A stretch of DNA of 64,000 nt from DATMAM01 sp035559995 (GTDB lineage Bacteria; Desulfobacterota; Binatia; UBA9968), in contig DATMAM010000017.1 in the NCBI GenBank assembly GCA_035559995.1, forward strand, positions 62,001 to 126,000, given 5' to 3'. Positions 8,201 through 15,962 of this stretch are shown piece by piece. A model generated the notes under the pieces. It did no database searches. It was given only the letters and a program-made list of their open reading frames with translations, and had not been told where the DNA came from. Both the position numbers and the translations under genes were made by a program. Position 1 is the stretch's first letter. Each line of letters opens with the position of its first letter.

Positions 8201-8642
8201 GGGCGATGACCTCCGCCGTGCCGCCGAGCGATATGATCTTCTCGCGCGCCTTCGCCGAAAAAGCGTGCGCTTTCACGGTTAGCGGCTTCGTGAGCGTGCC
8301 GTCCGCCAAAACTTTGATCGGGCGATTTTTCTTTCTCACCAACCCGCGTTCGACCAAAAGCTCCGGCGTGACCTCGGTGCCCGGCGCAAAAATCTCAAGC
8401 TGCCCGAGGTTCACCCACGCGCGCGGTTGCGCGCAGGGATTGTGAAATCCGCGCTTCGGGAGCCGCCGCGCCAACGGCATCTGCCCGCCTTCGAACCCCG
8501 GCCGCGTGCCGCCCCCGGCGCGCGCGCCGCTCCCTTTGTGCCCCCGCCCCGAGGTCTTTCCGTGGCCGGAACCGTCGCCGCGGCCGACGCGCTTTCTCTT
8601 CTTGCTCGCGCCCGGCGGCGCTTTTAGGTTGCTTAAGTCCAT
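8193..8642 (-). CDS. rplO: 50S ribosomal protein L15
   Basis: Large-subunit protein of 149 residues. The long basic N-terminus KRVGRGDGSGHGKTSGRGHKG threads into 23S rRNA, and the C-terminal globular domain ends with HAFSAKAREKIISLGGTAE. It follows rpsE by only 10 bp, so the rpmD (L30) gene that normally lies between the two is absent. Confidence 0.98.
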   Translation of the reverse strand: MDLSNLKAPPGASKKRKRVGRGDGSGHGKTSGRGHKGSGARAGGGTRPGFEGGQMPLARRLPKRGFHNPCAQPRAWVNLGQLEIFAPGTEVTPELLVERGLVRKKNRPIKVLADGTLTKPLTVKAHAFSAKAREKIISLGGTAEVIARA

Positions 8643-8652
8643 CCGGCCTCCG

Positions 8653-9150
8653 TCAGCGGATCTCCGCCAGCGACTTGCCCCTGAGGCTGGCGATCTCTTC
8701 GGGCGCGCGCAATTTTTTTAGCGCGGCAAAACTTGCCTTGACCATATTGTGCGGGTTGTTGGAGCCGATGCACTTGGTCAGCACGTTCTGAATGCCCGAG
8801 GCTTCCACCACCGCGCGCACACCCGCGCCCGCGATGACGCCGGTCCCTTCCGAGGCCGGCTTCAAAATGACGTAACCGGCGCCGTAGCGCCCGTCGACCT
8901 CGTACGGGATCGTTCCCCCTTGCGTGGGGACGCGGATCAAATTTTTCTTTGCCTGCTCGACGCCTTTGCGAATCGCCTCCGGGACCTCGTTGGCCTTTCC
9001 GAGCCCGTAGCCGACGACGGACTTGGAATCGCCCACGACAACGAGCGCGTTGAAGCTGAAGCGCCGGCCGCCCTTCACCACCTTGGCGACGCGGCTGATG
9101 TTGACCACCCTCTCTTTGAGCTCCAGACCTTGCGGATCGATTCTCTCCAA
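8653..9150 (-). CDS. rpsE: 30S ribosomal protein S5
   Basis: Decoding-fidelity protein of the small subunit, 165 residues. The TTG at 9150 is chosen as the start because AGGAG lies five bases upstream and the product then aligns with known S5 N-termini (MERIDPQGLELKERVVNI); the TTG at 9168 overlapping rplR is the alternative. The double-stranded RNA-binding fold is marked by RVAKVVKGGRRFSFNALVVVGD, and the C-terminal domain by TKCIGSNNPHNMVKASF. Confidence 0.97.
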   Translation of the reverse strand: MERIDPQGLELKERVVNISRVAKVVKGGRRFSFNALVVVGDSKSVVGYGLGKANEVPEAIRKGVEQAKKNLIRVPTQGGTIPYEVDGRYGAGYVILKPASEGTGVIAGAGVRAVVEASGIQNVLTKCIGSNNPHNMVKASFAALKKLRAPEEIASLRGKSLAEIR

Positions 9151-9164
9151 GACCGCTCCTCGCT

Positions 9165-9524
9165 TCAAAAACTCAGACCGCCCTGGCGCGCCGCCTCGGC
9201 GAGCGCCTTGACCCTGCCGTGGTAGAGAAACCCGTTACGATCAAAGACGACCTGGGTGATATTTTTTTCCTTGCAGATCCGCGCCAGCAACGCTCCCACC
9301 GCCCTTGCGGTCTCGGTCTTTTTGGCCTTGACCGCTTTGATTTCCGGCGTCAGGCTGGACGCGGCCGCGAGCGTTATGCCGCGCTCGTCCGAGATGACCT
9401 GCGCGTAGATGTGCTTTAAGCTGCGAAACACGCACAGCCGCGGGCGCGCGTCGGTCCCCCACACCTTCTTGCGCACGCGCCTCTTGCGCCTCAGCCGACC
9501 TACCGCTCGCTGATTGCTCAACAT
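9165..9524 (-). CDS. rplR: 50S ribosomal protein L18
   Basis: Binds 5S rRNA with L5, 119 residues. The basic N-terminus (RRKRRVRKKVWGT) is followed by PRLCVFRSLKHIYAQVISD and ends with VVFDRNGFLYHGRVKALAEAARQGGLSF, the usual L18 C-terminus. It lies 2 bp after rplF and 14 bp before the chosen rpsE start. Confidence 0.98.
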   Translation of the reverse strand: MLSNQRAVGRLRRKRRVRKKVWGTDARPRLCVFRSLKHIYAQVISDERGITLAAASSLTPEIKAVKAKKTETARAVGALLARICKEKNITQVVFDRNGFLYHGRVKALAEAARQGGLSF

Positions 9525-9526
9525 GC

Positions 9527-10078
9527 CTAGCGCCCTCCGGCACCGCCGACCGCCTTACCGGCTTTGCGCTGGATCACTTCTTCTTGGTATTTGATCCCCT
9601 TTCCCTTGTAGGGCTCTGGCGGCCTAAGCGCGCGGATGCGCGCCGCGGTCTCGCCCAAAAGCTGCCGATCGGCGCCGCGCAGCGTGATTATGGTTTGCCG
9701 CTCGACGGTCGCGGTGATCCCCGCCGGCAGCGGAAAAACGACGGGACGGGAATAGCCGAGCGCCAACTGGAGCGCGCCCTCTTTGACCTCGGCCCGATAG
9801 CCGACGCCGTTGATTTCGAGAACGCGCGCAAACCCCTGGCTCACGCCCTGAATCATGTTGGCGAGCAGCTTGCGCGTAAGGCCGTGAAGCGCGCGCGTCC
9901 GCCTCTCGTCGTTGGCGCGCGTGACCACGAGCCGCGAATCCTCCAATCTGACTTCGATGCCGTCCGGCACCGCCTCCGACAGCTTTCCCACCGACCCTTC
10001 CGCGCGCACGACGTTGTTCTCGCACGTGACCTTTACTCCTGGCGGAATCGGCACCGGCAATTTTCCAATACGCGACAT
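9527..10078 (-). CDS. rplF: 50S ribosomal protein L6
   Basis: Large-subunit protein near the sarcin-ricin loop and the GTPase-associated centre, 183 residues with two homologous domains. Signatures are MSRIGKLPVPIPPGV at the N-terminus and PPEPYKGKGIKYQEEVIQRKAGK near the C-terminus. It lies 11 bp after rpsH, in standard spc order. Confidence 0.98.
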   Translation of the reverse strand: MSRIGKLPVPIPPGVKVTCENNVVRAEGSVGKLSEAVPDGIEVRLEDSRLVVTRANDERRTRALHGLTRKLLANMIQGVSQGFARVLEINGVGYRAEVKEGALQLALGYSRPVVFPLPAGITATVERQTIITLRGADRQLLGETAARIRALRPPEPYKGKGIKYQEEVIQRKAGKAVGGAGGR

Positions 10079-10089
10079 AGGAGATCTTC

Positions 10090-10491
10090 TTACCAGACCG
10101 AGCAGAGGAGCTCGCCGCCCACCTTCGCTCGGCGCGCCTCCCGATCCACGACCACGCCCTTCGGCGTGGAAAGAAGGCTGATCCCCAAGCCCCTGCGGAT
10201 GAGCGGGATTTCCCGGTAGCCGACGTAAACCCTCAGTCCCGGCCGGCTCACCCGCCGCAACCCGGAGATCACGGAATTTTTTTCCCGGTCGTATTTGAGC
10301 TGGATCCGCAACAGGTCTTTTCCGCCTTTGCGGGCTTTCACCTTGCGCGCTTCCTTTAAATAGCCCTCCTCCACCAAAAGATGCGCGATCCGCTCCTTCA
10401 TCCGCGAAAAGGGCACGTCGACCGAATCGTGGCGCGCCTGCGCGGCGTTGCGAATGCGCGTCAGCATATCGGCGATCGGATCCGTCATCAT
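10090..10491 (-). CDS. rpsH: 30S ribosomal protein S8
   Basis: Binds helix 21 of 16S rRNA, 133 residues. It begins MMTDPIADMLTRIRNA (either of the two Met codons could initiate) and ends with the signature LGISLLSTPKGVVVDREAR. In E. coli S8 represses the spc operon by binding near rplE; no equivalent hairpin was resolved here. Spacing to rpsN is 13 bp. Confidence 0.98.
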   Translation of the reverse strand: MMTDPIADMLTRIRNAAQARHDSVDVPFSRMKERIAHLLVEEGYLKEARKVKARKGGKDLLRIQLKYDREKNSVISGLRRVSRPGLRVYVGYREIPLIRRGLGISLLSTPKGVVVDREARRAKVGGELLCSVW

Positions 10492-10504
10492 CTTCCGCCT
10501 CTCC

Positions 10505-10690
10505 TTACCAGCTCGCCTTGATCAGCCCCGGAATCTGCCCCTTGCGCGCCAGGTCCCTCAGGCAAATGCGACACATGCGAAAGCGGCGATAAAAGGCGCG
10601 TGGCCGCCCGCACAGCGGGCAGCGATTGTACTGCCGGACCTTGAACTTCGCGGGTCGTTCCGCTTTGACTCTTAAACACTTCTTGGCCAC
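10505..10690 (-). CDS. rpsN: 30S ribosomal protein S14, type Z (zinc-binding)
   Basis: A 61-residue S14 of the short zinc type. CPLC and CRIC, separated by GRPRAFYRRFRM, form the zinc ribbon, and the end LARKGQIPGLIKASW is conserved. It sits between rplE (12 bp) and rpsH (13 bp). The short C+ form agrees with the zinc forms of S4, L36 and L33 in the same window. Confidence 0.98.
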   Translation of the reverse strand: MAKKCLRVKAERPAKFKVRQYNRCPLCGRPRAFYRRFRMCRICLRDLARKGQIPGLIKASW

Positions 10691-10702
10691 CCCGACCCCC
10701 TG

Positions 10703-11242
10703 TCAGCTCGCAAAAGGCATTCCGAGATACTTGAGCAACGCTTTTCCCTCCGCGTCGGTCTTCGCGGTCGTGACGATCGCGACGCTGAGACCGTGAATCT
10801 TTTCCACCTTGTCAGACCGAATCTCGGGAAAAATGATCTGCTCGCGAATCCCCAGCGAATAGTTTCCCCTGCCGTCGAAAGAGCGATCGGAAACCCCTTT
10901 GAAATCGCGCACGCGCGGCAGCGCGACGTGGATCAAGCGCTCCAGAAATTCGTACATGCGGTCGCGTCGGAGCGTCACCATGCAGCCGATCGCCGCGCCC
11001 TCGCGCAGCTTAAAGTTCGCGATCGCTTTTTTGGCGCGCGTGATGACGGGCTTTTGCCCGGTGATGGCGGCCACCTCGGCCGCCGCGGCGTCCAGCGCCT
11101 TGACGTTCTGCAGCGCTTCGCCGAGGCCGACATTGAGCGTAATCTTCTCCAGCCGCGGCACCTGCATCGGGTTCTTGTAGCCGAACTCGCGCATCATCGC
11201 CGGCACGACCTCTTCGAGATACTTCTGCTTCAGTCGAACCAC
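10703..11242 (-). CDS. rplE: 50S ribosomal protein L5
   Basis: 5S rRNA-binding protein of the central protuberance, 179 residues. The start is the GTG at 11242, with AGGAGG four bases upstream; longer in-frame sequence upstream overlaps rplX. Visible signatures are NPMQVPRLEKITLNVGLGEA near the N-terminus and RGNYSLGIREQIIFPEI near the C-terminus. It lies 8 bp after rplX. Confidence 0.97.
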   Translation of the reverse strand: MVRLKQKYLEEVVPAMMREFGYKNPMQVPRLEKITLNVGLGEALQNVKALDAAAAEVAAITGQKPVITRAKKAIANFKLREGAAIGCMVTLRRDRMYEFLERLIHVALPRVRDFKGVSDRSFDGRGNYSLGIREQIIFPEIRSDKVEKIHGLSVAIVTTAKTDAEGKALLKYLGMPFAS

Positions 11243-11250
11243 CCGTCCTC

Positions 11251-11568
11251 CTAGTCGAGAACCTCGCCGCACCGGCGGCAGACCCGCGCCTTGGAGCCGT
11301 CCTGGAGACGCCTGTGCCCGACCCGCACCGGCGCGTTGCACTTGTCACACATGAGCATGAGATTCGACACGTGAATCGGCGCCTCTTTTTCGAGAATGCC
11401 GCCGGGCTGCTGCGGCCCGCGCGGCCGGGCGTGGCGCTTGACGATATTGACGCGCTCGACCAGCACGCGCCGCTCTTCCGGCATCACCTTCAGGACCTTG
11501 CCCGTCTTGCCCCGCTCTCGGCCCGCGATGACCATCACGCTATCGTTCTTGCGCACATGGAGGGCCAT
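11251..11568 (-). CDS. rplX: 50S ribosomal protein L24 with C-terminal zinc ribbon
   Basis: Assembly initiator of the 50S subunit, 105 residues. The KOW motif is DSVMVIAGRERGKTGKVLKV. The C-terminal half carries CDKC and CRRC, a four-cysteine zinc ribbon found in some bacterial L24 proteins and absent from E. coli L24. It lies between rplN (2 bp) and rplE (8 bp). Confidence 0.98.
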   Translation of the reverse strand: MALHVRKNDSVMVIAGRERGKTGKVLKVMPEERRVLVERVNIVKRHARPRGPQQPGGILEKEAPIHVSNLMLMCDKCNAPVRVGHRRLQDGSKARVCRRCGEVLD

Positions 11569-11570
11569 GG

Positions 11571-11939
11571 TCAGAGCACCTCCGGAGCGAGCGAGATAAT
11601 CTTCATGAATTTTTTACCGCGCAGCTCGCGCGCCACCGGCCCGAAGATCCGCGTCCCGATCGGCTCGCCCTGGTTGTCGATCAAAACCGCCGAATTGCTA
11701 TCGAAGCGGATATAGCTGCCGTCGATCCGACCGATCTCTTTCGCCGTGCGCACCACCACCGCCTTGGTCACCTCGCCTTTTTTCACCTTCGCGTTCGGGA
11801 TCGCCTCCTTGACGGAAACCACGATCACATCCCCGATCGAGGCGTACTTTCGCTTGCTGCCGCCCAGCACCTTGATGCACTGAACCTTGCGCGCGCCGGA
11901 GTTGTCGGCGACATCCAGAACCGTGCGCATCTGAATCAT
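11571..11939 (-). CDS. rplN: 50S ribosomal protein L14
   Basis: A beta-barrel protein at the subunit interface (bridges B5 and B8), 122 residues. The N-terminus TVLDVADNSGARKVQCIKVLGG and the C-terminus FGPVARELRGKKFMKIISLAPEVL are near-universal. Its start overlaps the rpsQ stop by 4 bp; Met4 is an alternative start. Confidence 0.98.
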   Translation of the reverse strand: MIQMRTVLDVADNSGARKVQCIKVLGGSKRKYASIGDVIVVSVKEAIPNAKVKKGEVTKAVVVRTAKEIGRIDGSYIRFDSNSAVLIDNQGEPIGTRIFGPVARELRGKKFMKIISLAPEVL

Positions 11940-12235
11940 GGCTGGGCACCCGGTTCCATTTCCGGCAGCGCCTCGACGCGCGCGGCGCGCTCGACAATCT
12001 TGTACACGCGCCAGCGCTTGTCCCGGCTGAGCGGCCGGCTTTCGATGATGAGCACGCGGTCGCCCGGCTGGCAGGCGTTTCTTTCGTCGTGCGCCTTGAC
12101 CCGCGTTCGCCGCCTCATGTAGCGCTTGTATTTCGGGTCCATCACGGTCCTTTCGACCGACACCACCACGGTCTTCTGCATCCGGTTGCTCATCACGATC
12201 CCCTCGCGGACCTTCCTCTGCCCTCGCTCTTTCAT
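11936..12235 (-). CDS. rpsQ: 30S ribosomal protein S17
   Basis: OB-fold protein that binds the 5' domain of 16S rRNA, 99 residues. The core begins KVREGIVMSNRMQKTVVVSVE and includes CQPGDRVLIIESRPLSRDKRW. A short tail (EALPEMEPGAQP) extends past the usual end. It overlaps rplN by 4 bp and lies 6 bp after rpmC. Confidence 0.98.
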   Translation of the reverse strand: MKERGQRKVREGIVMSNRMQKTVVVSVERTVMDPKYKRYMRRRTRVKAHDERNACQPGDRVLIIESRPLSRDKRWRVYKIVERAARVEALPEMEPGAQP

Positions 12236-12241
12236 GGACCG

Positions 12242-12436
12242 TTACGCCTGCCTCTCGCGCTCGCGCAAGACCGTCTCAACCCGCGCCAGGTCGCGCTTGG
12301 CCTGGCGCAGCCTCATCGGATTTTCCAACTGCCCCGTGCCGCGCTTGAGCCTGAGATGGAAAATGTCGTCGATCAGCTCGCGCCGCTTTTGCGCAAGCTC
12401 GGCGTCGCTCAGAGCGCGTAGCTCGCTAGCCTGCAT
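12242..12436 (-). CDS. rpmC: 50S ribosomal protein L29
   Basis: A small two-helix protein at the exit tunnel, 64 residues from the ATG at 12436 (MQASELRALSDAEL). That start gives the normal length, while an in-frame extension to 12460 lies inside rplP. The signature RELIDDIFHLRLKRGTGQLEN is clear. It overlaps the rplP stop by 11 bp. Confidence 0.96.
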   Translation of the reverse strand: MQASELRALSDAELAQKRRELIDDIFHLRLKRGTGQLENPMRLRQAKRDLARVETVLRERERQA

Positions 12437-12851
12437 GCGCCCGTGCCCCCCGCTCGACAAACACCGTCGGCACCGAAAGCTTGTGCGCCGCTAGGCGAAA
12501 CGCCTCGCGCGCCAGCTCGTGCTCGACCCCTTCCATCTCAAACAAAATCCGGCCCGGCTTTACGACCGCGACCCACTCGCTCGGCGTCCCCTTGCCTTTG
12601 CCCATGCGGGTTTCCGCCGGTTTTTTCGAGATCGGCTTGTCGGGAAAAATGCGAATCCAGACCTTGCCGCCGCGCTTGAGGGAGCGCGTGAGCGCCACGC
12701 GCGCGGCTTCGATCTCGCGCGCGCCAAGCCAGCCGCGGCCGAGCGCCTTGAGCCCATAGTCGCCGAACGCCAAGGACGACCCTCTCAGCGCCATCCCGCC
12801 GCGGCGGCCCTTCTGTTGTTTGCGGTACTTGACTCGTTTTGGCTCGAGCAT
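12426..12851 (-). CDS. rplP: 50S ribosomal protein L16
   Basis: Protein near the A-site tRNA elbow, 141 residues. It begins MLEPKRVKYRKQQKGRRGG and contains KRGGKVWIRIFPDKPISKKPAETRMGKGKG, including the basic loop that reaches the peptidyl-transferase region. It lies 28 bp after rpsC and overlaps rpmC by 11 bp. Confidence 0.98.
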   Translation of the reverse strand: MLEPKRVKYRKQQKGRRGGMALRGSSLAFGDYGLKALGRGWLGAREIEAARVALTRSLKRGGKVWIRIFPDKPISKKPAETRMGKGKGTPSEWVAVVKPGRILFEMEGVEHELAREAFRLAAHKLSVPTVFVERGARAHAG

Positions 12852-12879
12852 GTTTCCGAGCTTGACGGGCGCCCCGCGG

Positions 12880-13542
12880 CTAAACCCCGAGCGCCGCCTT
12901 CTGCTGCTCCTCTTCTTTGGTTAAAACCTCGCCGCGGAAAATCCACACCTTGACGCCGATCACCCCATAGGTGGTCTTCGCCTCCGCGAAGCCGTAGCTG
13001 ATGTCGGCCCTAAGCGTGTGCAGCGGCACGCGTCCCTCGCGGTACCACTCCGTGCGCGCGATCTCGGCGCCGCCGAGCCGGCCGGCGCATTGGATGCGCA
13101 CGCCCTGGGCTCCCATGCGGATGGCGCGCGACACGCTTTCCTTCATCGCGCGCCGAAAAGAGACGCGGCGCTCGAGCTGCAACGCGACGTTCTCGGCGAC
13201 GAGCTGAGCGTCGAGGTCGGGCCGGCGCACCTCGTGAATATTGATGTAGACCTCGCGCCGCGTGAGCCGGCCCAGCTCCTGCTTGAGCTTATCGATCTCG
13301 GCGCCCTTCTTGCCGATCACGATGCCCGGGCGCGCCGTGTGGATGTTGATCTTCGCCTTGTTCGCCGCCCGCTCGATTTCGATCCGCGAAATTCCCGCGT
13401 GGTACAGGCGCTGCTTTAAAAACTTCTTGACGCGAAAGTCTTCATGCAAAAGCTCCGCGTAGTCGCGCCCGGCGAACCAGCGCGAATCCCAGGACTCGTT
13501 GATCCCGACGCGAAAGATCTTGGGATGCGTTTTCTGCCCCAT
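12880..13542 (-). CDS. rpsC: 30S ribosomal protein S3
   Basis: Part of the mRNA entry channel and helicase centre, 220 residues. The ATG at 13542 (MGQKTHPKIFRVG) has GAGAAGG about seven bases upstream; a TTG two codons earlier is less likely. The KH domain is centred on RPGIVIGKKGAEIDKL, and the C-terminal domain carries GVRIQCAGRLGGAEIARTEW. It lies 2 bp after rplV. Confidence 0.98.
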   Translation of the reverse strand: MGQKTHPKIFRVGINESWDSRWFAGRDYAELLHEDFRVKKFLKQRLYHAGISRIEIERAANKAKINIHTARPGIVIGKKGAEIDKLKQELGRLTRREVYINIHEVRRPDLDAQLVAENVALQLERRVSFRRAMKESVSRAIRMGAQGVRIQCAGRLGGAEIARTEWYREGRVPLHTLRADISYGFAEAKTTYGVIGVKVWIFRGEVLTKEEEQQKAALGV

Positions 13543-13544
13543 GC

Positions 13545-13880
13545 TCAACCCTTCTCATCGACGATGACGGTGATGTGGCTGAGCCGCTTGCGCACGCGCG
13601 TCGCGCGCCCCAGCGCGCGCGGCATAAAGCGCTTCCACATCCCGGCCTCGTCGACCTTCACCTGCTTTACGTAGAGCCGGTCGACGTCCACGCTCTGCGT
13701 GTTCTCGGCGTTGGCGATGGCGGCTCGCAAGGTCTTCGCGACGATTCCCGCCGAGCGCTTCGGCGTAAACCGCAAGATGTTGAGCGCGTCCTCGACCCGC
13801 CGCCCGCGAATGAGATCGATCACGAGCCGAACCTTGCGCGGCGCGACGCGGACCCGTCTGGCAACGGCTCTCGCTTCCAT
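13545..13880 (-). CDS. rplV: 50S ribosomal protein L22
   Basis: Lines the polypeptide exit tunnel with a long hairpin loop, 111 residues. EARAVARRVRVAPRKVRLVIDLIRG opens the protein, and the tunnel hairpin region MWKRFMPRALGRATRVRKR is intact, with no insertion of the kind associated with macrolide resistance. It lies 7 bp after rpsS. Confidence 0.98.
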   Translation of the reverse strand: MEARAVARRVRVAPRKVRLVIDLIRGRRVEDALNILRFTPKRSAGIVAKTLRAAIANAENTQSVDVDRLYVKQVKVDEAGMWKRFMPRALGRATRVRKRLSHITVIVDEKG

Positions 13881-13887
13881 AAACGAC

Positions 13888-14220
13888 CTACGGTTTTGGC
13901 GCCCCCGCCGGCGCCCCCGGCCCCACCCCCGCCCCGGCCGTTTCCTTGGCTTCGCCTTTGCGGTCGCCGGCGTGCGCGAAAAACGTTCGCGTCGGGGCGA
14001 ATTCGCCGAGCTTGTGGCCCACCATATTTTCCGTCACGTACACGGGAATGAACTTTCTCCCGTTGTGCACGGCGATCGTGTGACCGACCATCTCCGGAAT
14101 CACCGTCGAGCGCCGCGACCAGGTTTTGACCACTCGCTTTTCGCGCGCCGCATTGAGGGCGTCGATTTTCTTGCGCAGGTGTTCGTCCACAAAGGGACCT
14201 TTTTTGATCGAGCGCGCCAT
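13888..14220 (-). CDS. rpsS: 30S ribosomal protein S19 with Gly/Pro-rich tail
   Basis: Head protein that pairs with S13, 110 residues from the ATG at 14220 (MARSIKKGPFVDEHL). The conserved core ends at the usual GEFAPTRTFFAHAGD. About 24 further residues rich in Gly, Ala and Pro follow, which is atypical. The gene lies 5 bp after rplB; the longer in-frame reading upstream is a shadow of rplB. Confidence 0.97.
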   Translation of the reverse strand: MARSIKKGPFVDEHLRKKIDALNAAREKRVVKTWSRRSTVIPEMVGHTIAVHNGRKFIPVYVTENMVGHKLGEFAPTRTFFAHAGDRKGEAKETAGAGVGPGAPAGAPKP

Positions 14221-14225
14221 CGATG

Positions 14226-15050
14226 CTACCCGTTTCTCCGCTTGACGATATATTGATCCGAAGGCTTGCGCTTTCTCGTCTTGTACCCCTTGGTCGGCTT
14301 TCCCCAGGGCGTCTGCGGGTGGTTTCCTTTCGAGCGCCCTTCGCCGCCGCCGTGCGGATGATCGACCGGGTTTTTCGCGATGCCGCGCGTCGCCGGCCGC
14401 TGGCCGAGCCAAACCACCCGTCCCGCCTTGCCGTAAGAGACGTTTTCGTGATCGAGGTTGCCCACCTGGCCGATGGTGGCGCGGCAGTCGACGAGCACTT
14501 TTCGGATCTCGCCCGACGGCAGCTTGAGCAACGCGTGCGCGCCTTCCTTGGCCATGAGCTGCGCGCCCGCGCCGGCGCTGCGCGCGAGCTGTCCCCCCTT
14601 GCCGAGCTTAAGCTCCACGTTGTGCACGACCGTCCCGATGGGAATATACCTGAGCGGGAGCGAGTTCCCGGCTTTGATATCCACGGGCTCGTCGCTGGCG
14701 ATGACCGCGTCGCCGACGTTGAGTCGATCGGGAGCGAGGATGTAGCGCCGCTCGCCGTCCGCGTAGCACAAAAGCGCGATGTTGGCCGAGCGGTTGGGAT
14801 CGTACTCGATCGACTCGACGCGCGCCGGCACATCCTTTTTGTCGCGCTTAAAGTCGATCACCCGGTAGCGCCGCTTGTGCCCGCCGCCCAGATGATCGCT
14901 CGTGATCCGCCCGGTGTTGTTTCGGCCCCCGGTGCGCTTGAGCGGGCGCAACAGACTCTTTTGCGGTTCGACCTTGGAGAGCTCCTCGAACGTAAGGCCC
15001 GTGCGAAACCGCATTCCCGGGGACGTGGGCGCAAAACTCTTAATGGGCAT
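14226..15050 (-). CDS. rplB: 50S ribosomal protein L2
   Basis: Primary 23S rRNA-binding protein next to the peptidyl-transferase centre, 274 residues. The N-terminal extension (KSFAPTSPGMRFRTG) precedes the SH3-like core with GGGHKRRYRVIDFKRDK. The C-terminus has the critical histidine stretch NPVDHPHGGGEGRSKG and ends with a basic tail. It lies 27 bp after rplW. Confidence 0.98.
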   Translation of the reverse strand: MPIKSFAPTSPGMRFRTGLTFEELSKVEPQKSLLRPLKRTGGRNNTGRITSDHLGGGHKRRYRVIDFKRDKKDVPARVESIEYDPNRSANIALLCYADGERRYILAPDRLNVGDAVIASDEPVDIKAGNSLPLRYIPIGTVVHNVELKLGKGGQLARSAGAGAQLMAKEGAHALLKLPSGEIRKVLVDCRATIGQVGNLDHENVSYGKAGRVVWLGQRPATRGIAKNPVDHPHGGGEGRSKGNHPQTPWGKPTKGYKTRKRKPSDQYIVKRRNG

Positions 15051-15077
15051 CGGCGTGGCCTTCCTCTCTAGTTTGTG

Positions 15078-15368
15078 TTACACGCCGCCAAAGAAATCAA
15101 TCTTGTGTCCTTCCGCCAGCGTCACGTAGGCCTTCTTCCATTGCGGCAGACGCCCCACGTTTCGCCCGACACGGCGCACCTTGCCGAGATACCGCACGGT
15201 GTGGACCCGGACGACCTTGACTTTGAACAGCGCCTCGACGGCGTTTTTAATTTCAATTTTGTTGGCACCGGGGCGGACGCGAAACACGACCTGCCGCGCG
15301 CTCTCCTGGAGCGCCGAACCCTTCTCCGTAATGAGCGGCGCCTGAATAATATTTTGCGGATCTCTCAT
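15078..15368 (-). CDS. rplW: 50S ribosomal protein L23
   Basis: Exit-tunnel protein and docking site for trigger factor and SRP, 96 residues. IIQAPLITEKGSALQES and the loop VRRVGRNVGRLPQWKKAYVTL fit the family. Its start overlaps the rplD stop by 4 bp. Trigger factor, which docks here, is encoded at 43,699. Confidence 0.98.
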   Translation of the reverse strand: MRDPQNIIQAPLITEKGSALQESARQVVFRVRPGANKIEIKNAVEALFKVKVVRVHTVRYLGKVRRVGRNVGRLPQWKKAYVTLAEGHKIDFFGGV

Positions 15369-15961
15369 GCCGCCAGTCTCGCTTCGATCGCGCGCAGCGA
15401 GCGCTCCGTCAAGATCAGGTGCTCGTAGCGGAGAAGATCGTAAACGTTGAGCCCCGCCACCTCCAGCACCTTGGCATTGGGCAAGTTGCGCGTCGCCAGC
15501 TCGACTTCGCGGGGGGTCTCGTCGAGCACGATCAACGCGCTTGCCACCTTAAGCTCGCCGAGGAGCTGATTCATGAGCCGGGTTTTGGGCTCCGCAAGCG
15601 CAAGACTTTCAAGGACGATGATCTTCCCGTCGCGCCGCTTGAGGCTCAGCGCCGAAATCAGCGCCGCCCGGCGCGCCTTCTTGGGCAAACGGTACGCGTA
15701 GCTCCTGGGCTGCGGCCCGAAAACCGTGCCCCCTCCGACCCAGAGCGGCGAGCGAATGCTTCCGGCGCGCGCGCGTCCGGTGCCTTTCTGCCGCCACGGT
15801 TTTTTTCCTCCGCCACGGACCAGGCCTTTCGTCTTTGTCGCCGCCGTTCCGGCGCGGCGCGAAGCCAGCTGCATGCGCACGACTTGCTGGAGCAAGTACG
15901 GCCGCACCTTCGCGGAAAAGATCTCCTCTGTCAGGGGAGGCTCGATCACCCGCGGCGCCAT
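15365..15961 (-). CDS. rplD: 50S ribosomal protein L4
   Basis: Exit-tunnel protein that in E. coli also represses the S10 operon, 198 residues. The extended loop with KPWRQKGTGRARAGSIRSP and GGGTVFGPQPRSYAYRLPKK is intact. It starts 1 bp after the rplC stop and overlaps rplW by 4 bp. With rpsJ only 23 bp from fusA, there is no room for an E. coli-like S10 leader that L4 could regulate. Confidence 0.98.
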   Translation of the reverse strand: MAPRVIEPPLTEEIFSAKVRPYLLQQVVRMQLASRRAGTAATKTKGLVRGGGKKPWRQKGTGRARAGSIRSPLWVGGGTVFGPQPRSYAYRLPKKARRAALISALSLKRRDGKIIVLESLALAEPKTRLMNQLLGELKVASALIVLDETPREVELATRNLPNAKVLEVAGLNVYDLLRYEHLILTERSLRAIEARLAA

Positions 15962-15962
15962 T

